Assembly: GCA_030648615.1 (NCBI GenBank)
Contig: JAUSHJ010000010.1
Coordinates: 1 to 54,836, forward strand
DNA length: 54,836 nt
Direction: 5' to 3'
Source of the DNA: Microcaldota archaeon
GTDB taxonomy: Archaea; Micrarchaeota; Micrarchaeia; Anstonellales; Bilamarchaeaceae
Part shown: in pieces, positions 24,641-32,281 of the stretch
Numbering within the stretch: the stretch's first letter is position 1
Layout: every line of letters begins with the position of its first letter
Program-made: the position numbers and the translations under genes
Notes under the pieces: generated by a model
Database searches by the model: none
Told to the model about the DNA's origin: nothing
What the model saw: only the letters and a program-made list of their open reading frames with translations

Positions 24641-25084
24641 TTAACCTAGTTTTATATCACAGGATTTCAAAGTATAATTAGCACCTACACCTATATTCAT
24701 TTTTTTAGCGTAAAATAGTGTCTTGTCACCCTTAGAAATATAAAAAACTATACCGTCCGCAGTATTACTACATTCGGAAAGTGTTTTCTCACCTTCAAAG
24801 GAAGTACATTTAGAGTCTTCCAATGCATAAATAATAATACTTTTATTCAATACTGCAAGACCCTGACTACCTGCAATGTCAATGCCACACTGCATGATAT
24901 TACGCCTATAAATATCATCTGAACCTCTAAGATCTTGTATTACATAAAATTTTGATGTATTTTGTATGGATAAAAGAAATTGCTGAGGATCCACTGTTTT
25001 CTCCTGATTTAAAAATATAAAATATGTGAAAGCTACTGCGACCAAGAAAAGTATGATTACTACAAGATTTTTATATTCAAACAT
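24641..25084 (-). CDS. Single-anchor extracytoplasmic protein, unknown
   Basis: The 147-residue product has an N-terminal membrane anchor (NLVVIILFLVAVAFTYFIFL, about 6-25) and an external domain with four Cys (MQCGID, SKCTSF, SECSNT, KSCDIK), suggesting two disulfides. I recognise no family. It follows the 707-residue surface protein by 16 bp on the same strand, so the two probably form one complex or operon. Both mix strand-rich segments with spaced cysteines. Confidence 0.65.
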   Translation of the reverse strand: MFEYKNLVVIILFLVAVAFTYFIFLNQEKTVDPQQFLLSIQNTSKFYVIQDLRGSDDIYRRNIMQCGIDIAGSQGLAVLNKSIIIYALEDSKCTSFEGEKTLSECSNTADGIVFYISKGDKTLFYAKKMNIGVGANYTLKSCDIKLG

Positions 25085-25100
25085 GGGAATGCCTCTATTA

Positions 25101-27224
25101 CTAATTAAATATTGATTTTATGTGGCAGGATTTATAAAATGTTTCATCTCCCGCTATATAAACTCTGCTTTCATATATTGAAGTAAACGTAGGTTTAACC
25201 AATGTAGGGGAGTATTTCAGATTTATAACAGATGAATTTGCATATGCGATTTCACATTCTGTCTTTGTATTTGAAACCGTTCCTTGAGAATTTGTGATAA
25301 TACAAGCATCACCTAAAATATTATAGGTTGAAACGGTTCTATTAAGAGCTTGAAGATTAGCAGTTAAACTATCGGCACAACTGGACATACTAACTATCGC
25401 AGAATTAGGCGCATCATTAATATCCGTAACAACTGATACTGAATTCCTATGGGTAAAATCCATCAGAAACTCATTTATATCTGCATCTGAAGAAGTTTTA
25501 TTAAGATAGAAATAAAGCGTACCAGATAATAAGGCATTGACAAGAATCACAATCAAAACCATAGCAATTAGAAGCATGGGATTAACCTTATTCATTTTAG
25601 ATAACGCTAGCAAAATAATAATAGTAGTTAAAGACAGAAAAGTAATTAATGAGAAACCTCCAATTATTAGGTTTTTATTACCGGCTGCTGAGACTTTAGA
25701 TACGTCTACGCCTAAAGAGAATAAAATATTAGAAATAGTATTATTTACTCTTCTTGCAAAAGCTCTTAGTTTTAAATCTACAGTGGATACTGGATTTTCC
25801 CGAACGTTCTTAAGTATGACATTACCTTCACTACTAACACTATTATAAGCTTCAGAAAAAGAAATGTACTGCTTTTCTGTAAGAGCATTATTGAATGAGT
25901 TATCAAGAGATACTGCAATTGGTTTTAATTTATCGAATTTATCTTTATCAGAACCTTGTAAATCCTGTGAATCCAGAACAAATATTATGGAATCTGCTGC
26001 ATCCTTTGCAGTCACTGTAGAATTATACAATTCAATAATTGCAGGTATAGTCTTCTGAGTATCAATGTTTAATTTATCTAATTCAGATATATCAGCATCA
26101 ATTTTTGAAAAGTCTCTCGCAGCTATGCTCCTGTTTACGACACTCGTAAGCTCTTTCATTCTAGCTACCTTAACCCTAAGAGTCGGATTATTTATATCTG
26201 CAAGAGTAGCATCACCATCAGCAATAGTTGGTTTTATCTTAGAAAGTAAAGATTGAAATACGGTGATATAGTAGTCCGCTTTTTTCTCGTTTGAAATAAA
26301 AAGAAGCCTAGTTTCAGTAGCTGTTGCAAGTGAACTTGAAATAGAATCAAGATTTATTATTGGTGCAGATTTCATAATTGTAGATTGCAATGAAGAATTT
26401 AAATTATCCAAAGCAGTGCCGTTAAATGAAAAATCTGGGCAAAAACCAAAACAATTTTCTTTTCTACATTGTGCAAGATCAGCAGGATCATTTTGCCTTG
26501 GGGTTCTGAATAAAGATGTTTCTATAACTTGCTTGTTTTCTCTCAATTTTGGTATGGATGACTGTATTTGGGATAATGAAGATGCTAAATTATCATAATT
26601 TAAATTTTGCATAAGAAGCAGGTTATTTGAAAGCAATTTGTCATTACCATAACTAGCATTGGCAAACTGTTGAACATATTTATAAGCATTCTGATAGGAT
26701 ATGGATTGTCTAATGCCTTCTGTATATGGGGCACTAAAATAGAACACCTGTATAATTTTAGTACAATTCACAGTACTATCACAATATATCGGAGAACCAC
26801 CTGGATTTTTTATTATTTTTCCATCTATAAGAAGCATTGATGAGCATACTGCCTCTTCTTTGCCCTTAAATTTACCACCATCATTCCTACTATTATTATA
26901 TGCAGTCAAGTATCCAGCTATTGCATCAAGTTCACTTTGCATAGGATAATAAGCCTGTCCGTAATAAAATTTGAGTACTGGTTTTATAGCACTCGCATTT
27001 CTCAGAGGTTGATCGTTTTTTAGTAAAAAAACTTCCTTTGAAGATATTTTCACAAGAGAATATGAAGAATTTTCAAAAGTAAAATTATTATAGGTAATTG
27101 AACTTTTGTTTTCACTAGGTAAAAGATAATCTGTTACGGAAAATGCGTGAACAAATGATGCAGATACTGATAACACTAATAATAGGATTACTATTTTTGA
27201 AAATTCCATAAAGAGAATTACCAT
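25101..27224 (-). CDS. Large exported protein with central membrane helices, unknown
   Basis: The 707-residue product has a signal peptide (IVILLLVLSVSASFVHA), a large external N-terminal region of about 480 residues rich in N-x-S/T sequons and helical, coil-like segments (LKPIAVSLDNSFNNALTEKQYI), a Cys cluster (CRKENCFGFCPDF), then two hydrophobic helices (about residues 520-545 and 550-575) and a further external domain with four Cys. No catalytic motif was seen. The N-terminal start may be ATG 27224 or the second Met. A sensor, secretion or cell-surface structural role are all possible. The adjacent 147-residue protein is co-transcribed. Confidence 0.65.
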   Translation of the reverse strand: MVILFMEFSKIVILLLVLSVSASFVHAFSVTDYLLPSENKSSITYNNFTFENSSYSLVKISSKEVFLLKNDQPLRNASAIKPVLKFYYGQAYYPMQSELDAIAGYLTAYNNSRNDGGKFKGKEEAVCSSMLLIDGKIIKNPGGSPIYCDSTVNCTKIIQVFYFSAPYTEGIRQSISYQNAYKYVQQFANASYGNDKLLSNNLLLMQNLNYDNLASSLSQIQSSIPKLRENKQVIETSLFRTPRQNDPADLAQCRKENCFGFCPDFSFNGTALDNLNSSLQSTIMKSAPIINLDSISSSLATATETRLLFISNEKKADYYITVFQSLLSKIKPTIADGDATLADINNPTLRVKVARMKELTSVVNRSIAARDFSKIDADISELDKLNIDTQKTIPAIIELYNSTVTAKDAADSIIFVLDSQDLQGSDKDKFDKLKPIAVSLDNSFNNALTEKQYISFSEAYNSVSSEGNVILKNVRENPVSTVDLKLRAFARRVNNTISNILFSLGVDVSKVSAAGNKNLIIGGFSLITFLSLTTIIILLALSKMNKVNPMLLIAMVLIVILVNALLSGTLYFYLNKTSSDADINEFLMDFTHRNSVSVVTDINDAPNSAIVSMSSCADSLTANLQALNRTVSTYNILGDACIITNSQGTVSNTKTECEIAYANSSVINLKYSPTLVKPTFTSIYESRVYIAGDETFYKSCHIKSIFN

Positions 27225-27348
27225 ATAGCATTTAAATTGATTTCTATTTTATTGGTCTTAGGAAATTTCTAATTACTTGAGTGCAAACTAAGATGCGTTC
27301 CCCTTTGATTGGCCTTTAAAGCTTTTCTTAGAAGTAAATTACAACATG

Positions 27349-28335
27349 CTATTGTTCACGATTAACTACGAAATCGGCAAATCGAATTAGAGCTTTTTTA
27401 TATTTTGTTTCTGGTAACCATGATATTTCCTTTTTAGCTTCATCTGTAAACTTCATTGCAATAGTTCTAGCATAATCAATGGAATTATATTTTTTAAATA
27501 ACAAAACCACCGTATTCAATTCTTTTTCATCCCTGGTATTTGAACTTAGTATTTTTCGTAATTGCTCCTTCTCGTCAAATGTAGCCTTCTCGAATACTCT
27601 AACTACCATGAGTGTTCTTTTGCCTTCAGTTATGTCACCTGCAATCTCTTTCTTGTAGGTTTTGAAATCTCCGATTATATTTAATATGTCGTCTTGAATT
27701 TGAAATGCCAGACCAAGTTTTTCTCCGAATCTACGAAGAGATAGAAGTTTTTTCTTATCCACACCAACAAGATAACCACCAAGTTCACAGGAAAGACCTA
27801 TGAGAGCTGCAGTTTTGCCTGAAATCATAGCAAAATAATCTTTTTCAGTTATATCAAATTTATCGTCACGATACCAGGCAAGTTCAATACCCTGACCTTC
27901 AACCACACGTCTAAATGAAGAAGAGTACATTCTTTGAAGTTCGATAAGTTTTTGTGGTGGCCAATCTAGATTATTAATTACATCCCATATTAAAGTATAG
28001 AATGCATCACCAGAATTAAGTGCAATTGGAATTCCGTGGGAAACGTGAAGTGTTGGCTGTCCACGACGCATTAGGGAATTATCTTCAATATCATCATGTA
28101 TCAGTGTAAAATTATGAAAAAGCTCTATTATGGTTGCTGGTAAAATGGCCTTAGAGATGTCTCCCCCCAAAGCGGCACAATATATTATAGTGAGTGCGGG
28201 TCTAATGCGCTTTCCACCTCGTTGAAAAAATGGAACTATAAAATTATAAACTTCCTTCGGTTCTTTTGGAATTAACTGTTCCATTTCCATTTCAACTTCT
28301 ATTAATTCCGTTTTGACTAGTTCGTAAAAATCCAT
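27349..28335 (-). CDS. idsA: Polyprenyl (geranylgeranyl-type) diphosphate synthase
   Basis: The 328-residue all-helical enzyme condenses IPP with allylic diphosphates to make the C20 (or longer) chain of archaeal lipids. Visible motifs: GGKRIRP (IPP binding), the first Asp-rich motif HDDIEDNSLMRRGQPT, GKTAALIG and the second Asp-rich motif QIQDDILNIIGD followed by KRTLMVV. Length and both motifs fit trans-prenyl synthases; exact chain length cannot be read with confidence. It follows rnp4 by six bases and is probably translated from the same mRNA. fni in this window supplies its substrates. Confidence 0.93.
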   Translation of the reverse strand: MDFYELVKTELIEVEMEMEQLIPKEPKEVYNFIVPFFQRGGKRIRPALTIIYCAALGGDISKAILPATIIELFHNFTLIHDDIEDNSLMRRGQPTLHVSHGIPIALNSGDAFYTLIWDVINNLDWPPQKLIELQRMYSSSFRRVVEGQGIELAWYRDDKFDITEKDYFAMISGKTAALIGLSCELGGYLVGVDKKKLLSLRRFGEKLGLAFQIQDDILNIIGDFKTYKKEIAGDITEGKRTLMVVRVFEKATFDEKEQLRKILSSNTRDEKELNTVVLLFKKYNSIDYARTIAMKFTDEAKKEISWLPETKYKKALIRFADFVVNREQ

Positions 28336-28341
28336 TAAAAT

Positions 28342-28665
28342 CTACCTATTTGAAATTCTCCTTTTGTAATTACAACTATTGCAAATATAAAAAAATACAT
28401 TTTTCTTCCTATCGAAAAATATCCTTAAACTACTGCCTATTTTCCAGAAGATTAAACATTTTCTACAGAATTTCGATTTTTGATCTGTAGAAAGCTTAAG
28501 TTTATTACGCTTCACTAGATCCCACGCCATCTCGATATATCGTTTTGATCGCAATGGGTGAGTGTCAAACGTAGTCTCTGCTTCTCTAAGCAAGTGCGAT
28601 AATGATTGTGACACCACAGTTTTTATAAACTTTCGTTTGTCATTCTTATTTCTAAGCTTATTCAT
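28342..28665 (-). CDS. rnp4: RNase P protein subunit Rpp21/Rpr2
   Basis: The 107-residue protein has the helical N-terminus (SHLLREAETTFDTHPLRSKRYIEMAWDLVKRNKLKL) and zinc ribbon of Rpr2/Rpp21: FCRKCLIFWKIGSSLRIFF, then FYICNSCNYKRRISN (C-x2-C, C-x2-C). With Rpp29 it supports the specificity domain of RNase P RNA in tRNA 5' maturation. A TATA box at 28687-28697 is 27 bp upstream of ATG 28665, inside the divergent DUF63 gene. The linkage to the prenyl synthase makes a mixed operon. Confidence 0.9.
   Translation of the reverse strand: MNKLRNKNDKRKFIKTVVSQSLSHLLREAETTFDTHPLRSKRYIEMAWDLVKRNKLKLSTDQKSKFCRKCLIFWKIGSSLRIFFDRKKNVFFYICNSCNYKRRISNR
28621..28629 (+). promoter_or_regulatory. TATA box for DUF63 gene, inside rnp4
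   Basis: TTTTATAAA is about 41 bp upstream of ATG 28667 and lies within the rnp4 coding region. It would give a leader of about 15 bases. Confidence 0.4.
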
Positions 28666-28666
28666 A

Positions 28667-29518
28667 ATGAGTGATTCTATGGAAAATTTTATATATACTA
28701 ACTTTATTCGACCAATAGTAGAAAAAACTGGATATAATCCAGTTAATACTGCAACCTATGCAATAATTGCCATAGTGGTGCTCTATGTGATATGGAAACT
28801 ACTAGAAAAAAATAAATTTACAATGGATAAAAAATTTATTTACGGAACTCTTGCGTTTGTCTTATTCGGATCTACCCTTAGAGTAGTTACCGATGCAGTC
28901 GATAATGGGGTATTGAAACCTGTAACTATACTACATGAATTAGCCCTTAACTCCCATATTTACGATTATGGCTACCTTACGGTTACACCAGGTATATACA
29001 TGCTGGTAGCTGCGTTATTTCTAGCTACATTATTGATCCTTAATTCGATAAAGAAACAAGAATATTTACTACATGTCGGTCTCCTGTTTTGGCTTCCCCA
29101 TATATTGCTATTACTTCCATTTATGAATTTTGCACAACACCTTCTTCCGATAATTATTTTAACAATAATCCCTGCACTAATTATACACAAATTATTCAAA
29201 AATGACGTTGCCACATTAATGGTTGCAGGACACGCACTAGATGGTGCAGCAACGTTTTATGTCATAGATATATTCGGACCTATGGTAGGAAAAGGATATT
29301 TTGAACAACACGTAATAGGTTCGTTTATAGGGGAGTATTTCCATACTTTTTTTGCGTTTTATTTGTTTAAGGTACTATTAGTAAGTGGGATAGCAAAGGT
29401 AATGATTGATGATAAAGATGATAGCGAAAACTTTAGGAACTTTGTAGCCTTGGCGATAATGATAATGGGTTTCGCGCCTGGAATACGAGACATCTTAAGA
29501 ATGATTGTTGGCGCATAA
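28667..29518 (+). CDS. DUF63 family membrane protein
   Basis: The start is ATG 28667, one base away from the divergent rnp4 start codon; upstream in-frame codons lie inside rnp4. The 283-residue product has about eight helices. Conserved-looking polar stretches inside the membrane region are FGSTLRVVTDAVDNG, YLTVTPGIYM, AGHALDGAATFYVID and IGEYFHTFFAF, with final GFAPGIRDILRMIVG. This matches the archaeal DUF63 family of unknown function. Intramembrane Arg, Asp, His and Glu residues suggest transport or intramembrane catalysis rather than a scaffold. Confidence 0.85.
   Translation: MSDSMENFIYTNFIRPIVEKTGYNPVNTATYAIIAIVVLYVIWKLLEKNKFTMDKKFIYGTLAFVLFGSTLRVVTDAVDNGVLKPVTILHELALNSHIYDYGYLTVTPGIYMLVAALFLATLLILNSIKKQEYLLHVGLLFWLPHILLLLPFMNFAQHLLPIIILTIIPALIIHKLFKNDVATLMVAGHALDGAATFYVIDIFGPMVGKGYFEQHVIGSFIGEYFHTFFAFYLFKVLLVSGIAKVMIDDKDDSENFRNFVALAIMIMGFAPGIRDILRMIVGA
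28687..28697 (-). promoter_or_regulatory. TATA box for rnp4, inside DUF63 gene
   Basis: On the minus strand this reads TATATATAAAA, centred 27 bp from the rnp4 ATG at 28665, as for a leaderless mRNA. It overlaps codons 7-11 of the DUF63 gene. Confidence 0.5.
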
Positions 29519-29525
29519 TCTGTTT

Positions 29526-29654
29526 CCCTATTGTTCGACAATTCGAACAATGGGCGCATTGTTGCCTCTTTTTCTTGGCAACAATCGCGTGGGGCGATCT
29601 TCAAATATACCATATTTGAACGAGCTAGAGAGCTTTGCTCTCTGGACAATCGCC
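29526..29654. ncRNA. Structured intergenic element (hairpins and three-way junction)
   Basis: The 229-bp gap between converging DUF63 and DUF2070 genes is densely self-complementary. Stem A: 29530-29537 with 29544-29551 (ATTGTTCG), extended by CCC/GGG. Stem B: 29558-29566 with 29577-29585 (ATTGTTGCC), extended by GCG/CGC. Then a junction: GGCGAT 29593-29598 pairs with ATCGCC 29649-29654 and encloses TTCAAATAT hairpin 29600-29620 and AGAGAGC hairpin 29627-29643. It could be a stable RNA, a mobile structured repeat or a two-way terminator. No tRNA or known riboswitch core was recognised. The rest, 29655-29747, holds only small possible stems. Confidence 0.45.
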
Positions 29655-29747
29655 ATTTTGGCTAAGTTAAATCTAAGCAGTAAAGAGGCGGTGGAACGAT
29701 AGTAGATGCATGAACGTCTCGAATCTAGTATCTTGAGTAGTGACTAC

Positions 29748-31514
29748 TTATCGAAGATTGAACAACACAAATAATATGGCAATTATTGCCCCGATAATAA
29801 TTAGTGGAGCTACTATTTTTGACACTGAGAATATCGCATTTACTGTGGAAATCATTTCTATGCTCTGCTTTGCACCCAGAACGTTTATATCAAACCATTT
29901 CCTGGTAGAAAAAAATTCCGCTGGTTGTATATCTAGCATTGCCTCTGCCACAGCAGTTTTTATCTCTTCTACAAGTCCTTGCTCCTCTTTTAGTGGATTG
30001 AGTACTCCACGAACCATATTTATCTGATGAGTATCAGTAGTATATACTCCCACTTCCCATTTCTTATTATAATTTTTACCTAACTCTTTTATCTCATTAA
30101 CTATACGTTCATTAAATTCTGGAGTAACTCCATTCGAATCAATTAAAATCAAAACATACTCTGGTAATGAGGAAAATATTGCAACTTTTATTCCTGCTTT
30201 ACCAATGAACGGTGCTGAAACCTGATGATGGGAAAAACCTACGTTTAATTTATTTCCTTTTGATAATTCGGTAAGAGAATTCTTCGCTGCCTCCATGTAT
30301 CTATAGCCAATTGGATCCGTTGGCTCAAAACTGGTTATTTCTCCGGTTTCCGCATTATGTCTGTCAACAATAGCTACAAAGGGAAATTCCTTTTCCGAAG
30401 CATACATTATAGACATACCCAGACCAAAATTTATATCTTCAGTAACCAAAGGCGCCCTACTTAAACCTACAAAGGCACTTTTGCCAAATATTAGAGAATC
30501 TGCATAACATTCTTCGTATTTACCTATCTTGAATGAAACGGTGGATGAAGAATATTTACGTTCAGCCAGACATTCATCGAATGCAGTCATAATACTCTTG
30601 AGTTCAGTAGTAGAGACTGGATTTAGATCATGTGTTACCGTACCATGAAAAACAAATGATTTTGCACCGTATCTTTTCTGTATCTCATCAGGTATCATAA
30701 ATGAGAATTCGCTGCCACCTAGATTACCGAATGGACCGAAATGAACATATGGAATTACAAAAAATACTTCGTCATTTTTCCTTTTGAAACCCATTACTGT
30801 AATTATAGTTTTGGCTTTTTCCCCTATGGTTTCAAAGGCTTCTTCTAAATCTTTCTTCTGATAGAGCCACTGACTTGCAAAATAAGTAAGTGCATCTGTA
30901 CTTGAAAGTCCAAAACTTCGCTTCATAGGTGCATTTATGATTATGAAAAAAAGATAAAGTGACCCTAAAAGTATAAATGCCGCAAGATAAAATTTGGCTA
31001 CAGATGTAATAGGTTCATTTCCAATATATAAGATATTGCTACTAATCAAAAATGCCAAATGAAACAAAAGCTGAACTATGGCAAAAAAGAAACTTCTATA
31101 TTTTAGTATGAAAATCATTCTTGCGATTATATACCATAGAAGAAAAACTAGAGCAGCACCTATGATTACTGATGCCTGAGCATAGAACGGATTGATACCT
31201 GCAAGAAAAAAACTGATTGCGTAAGCAGCTGCATAGATAAGTTCTCCGAAAAAGGTAGTTGCTGCAATTCTTTTGAAAGGCACTTTTTTAATCATTACTT
31301 TTACTAGAATTGAAGTCAAAAGAGCTGGAATTGTCAAAAGAAGCGTACCGTCTAGGACACCCTTGAAAACTAAATCTAAACCTGAATAGTGATTTAAATT
31401 TATCAATGTACCGAATAAGATACCCAATAAAAATATACCTATTATAAAGTAGCGAAGAGGCGGTAAAGACACGAAATAGTCAGTTATACTCACTGCCTTG
31501 TTGATGTTTCCCAT
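29748..31514 (-). CDS. DUF2070 family membrane protein
   Basis: The 588-residue protein has seven or so N-terminal helices (to about residue 215), a large soluble domain, and a C-terminal helix (IVAPLIIIGAIIAILFVLF). The soluble domain carries the family hallmark IPYVHFGPFGNLGGSEF, then FVFHGTVTHDLNPVSTTEL, NFGLGMSIMYA and GFSHHQVSAPFIGKAGIKVAIF. The His and Asp-rich motifs suggest a metal-dependent hydrolase-like active site, but the family is uncharacterised. It is widespread in archaea. It is divergent from NMD3 with a 39-bp spacer. Confidence 0.9.
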   Translation of the reverse strand: MGNINKAVSITDYFVSLPPLRYFIIGIFLLGILFGTLINLNHYSGLDLVFKGVLDGTLLLTIPALLTSILVKVMIKKVPFKRIAATTFFGELIYAAAYAISFFLAGINPFYAQASVIIGAALVFLLWYIIARMIFILKYRSFFFAIVQLLFHLAFLISSNILYIGNEPITSVAKFYLAAFILLGSLYLFFIIINAPMKRSFGLSSTDALTYFASQWLYQKKDLEEAFETIGEKAKTIITVMGFKRKNDEVFFVIPYVHFGPFGNLGGSEFSFMIPDEIQKRYGAKSFVFHGTVTHDLNPVSTTELKSIMTAFDECLAERKYSSSTVSFKIGKYEECYADSLIFGKSAFVGLSRAPLVTEDINFGLGMSIMYASEKEFPFVAIVDRHNAETGEITSFEPTDPIGYRYMEAAKNSLTELSKGNKLNVGFSHHQVSAPFIGKAGIKVAIFSSLPEYVLILIDSNGVTPEFNERIVNEIKELGKNYNKKWEVGVYTTDTHQINMVRGVLNPLKEEQGLVEEIKTAVAEAMLDIQPAEFFSTRKWFDINVLGAKQSIEMISTVNAIFSVSKIVAPLIIIGAIIAILFVLFNLR

Positions 31515-31524
31515 AGTAATCGTT

Positions 31525-31550
31525 TTTATATACTCCCCACCTATAATTTA
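31525..31550. promoter_or_regulatory. Interlaced divergent promoters (DUF2070 / NMD3)
   Basis: TTTATATA (31525-31532) is about 26 bp upstream of the NMD3 ATG at 31554. ATAATTTAAA around 31543-31550, read on the minus strand, is 30-35 bp upstream of the DUF2070 ATG at 31514. Each gene's box therefore lies nearer the other gene's start, within a 39-bp spacer. Confidence 0.45.
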
Positions 31551-31553
31551 AAA

Positions 31554-32177
31554 ATGTTGATTTGTCCAAAATGTGGAAGTACAGATGATAAAAAAGAATT
31601 CATAGATGCATTCTGCGTCGATTGCTACGAAGTAAAGGTAACTATGCCCCCACGTTTCGAGTTTCTACTATGTAAACAATGTGGAAAAATATTTATGCAA
31701 GGTGGATGGAAAGATTTCAGCGAAGAAATGCTGGGTAACTATATTGTTGGTAAATGTAAAGGAGAATTTGTTACTGCACTCTATAATCACAAAGATAAAT
31801 CAGTTGTGTTTTTCATAAAGAAAGGTGCAAAAATAGTCAAGATAGTTAAAAATATTATCGTAAAACTTCAAAATGCCACGTGTAGCGATTGTGGCAGAAT
31901 TAGTAGTGGATATTTCGAAGCGATAATCCAGCTGAGAGGAGAACGTAAGCTGAGTATAAACAAATATGAACGCATATTCACTACTGAACTTAGCAAAGTT
32001 ACATTTGTAAGCAAAGTAGAAGAGAAAAAGGAAGGACTTGACTTGTACGTTGGCAATACTAAGGCAGTTATGGCAGTTCTAAGAGAACTTGGCCTTACAT
32101 ATAAGATAAGCAGGACTCTATTTGGGAGAAAAGAAGGACGAAATGTATTTAGGACTACTTTTGCGATTAGATTTTAA
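31554..32177 (+). CDS. NMD3 homologue (60S/50S export-assembly factor family)
   Basis: The 207-residue protein starts with the NMD3 zinc region: LICPKCGS, FCVDCYE, LLCKQCGKIF and CSDCGRISSGYFEAIIQLRG. Then comes a mixed alpha/beta domain ending GRKEGRNVFRTTFAIRF. Eukaryotic NMD3 is an adaptor for nuclear export of the large subunit. The archaeal short form is thought to act in late large-subunit maturation. TATA spacing supports ATG 31554 and a leaderless mRNA. The eukaryotic-type C-terminal export region is absent, as in other archaea. Confidence 0.9.
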   Translation: MLICPKCGSTDDKKEFIDAFCVDCYEVKVTMPPRFEFLLCKQCGKIFMQGGWKDFSEEMLGNYIVGKCKGEFVTALYNHKDKSVVFFIKKGAKIVKIVKNIIVKLQNATCSDCGRISSGYFEAIIQLRGERKLSINKYERIFTTELSKVTFVSKVEEKKEGLDLYVGNTKAVMAVLRELGLTYKISRTLFGRKEGRNVFRTTFAIRF

Positions 32178-32281
32178 TGCACATGTTAGATCACATGACA
32201 GAGGTAAAAAAGAATATGGCAAATAACATAGAAAAGAAAGACTACTAATTTTTACTATTATTTTTGTAGCCTTTGCTACTT

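Noticed and set aside
29505-29702. 65-codon frame after DUF63
   Set aside because: Covers only the hairpin region between converging genes; the peptide has no sensible pattern and no promoter.
32183-32248. 21-codon open frame (starts MLDHMTEVKKN) after NMD3
   Set aside because: No ribosome-binding site or usable TATA spacing, low complexity, and it lies in a short gap between converging genes.
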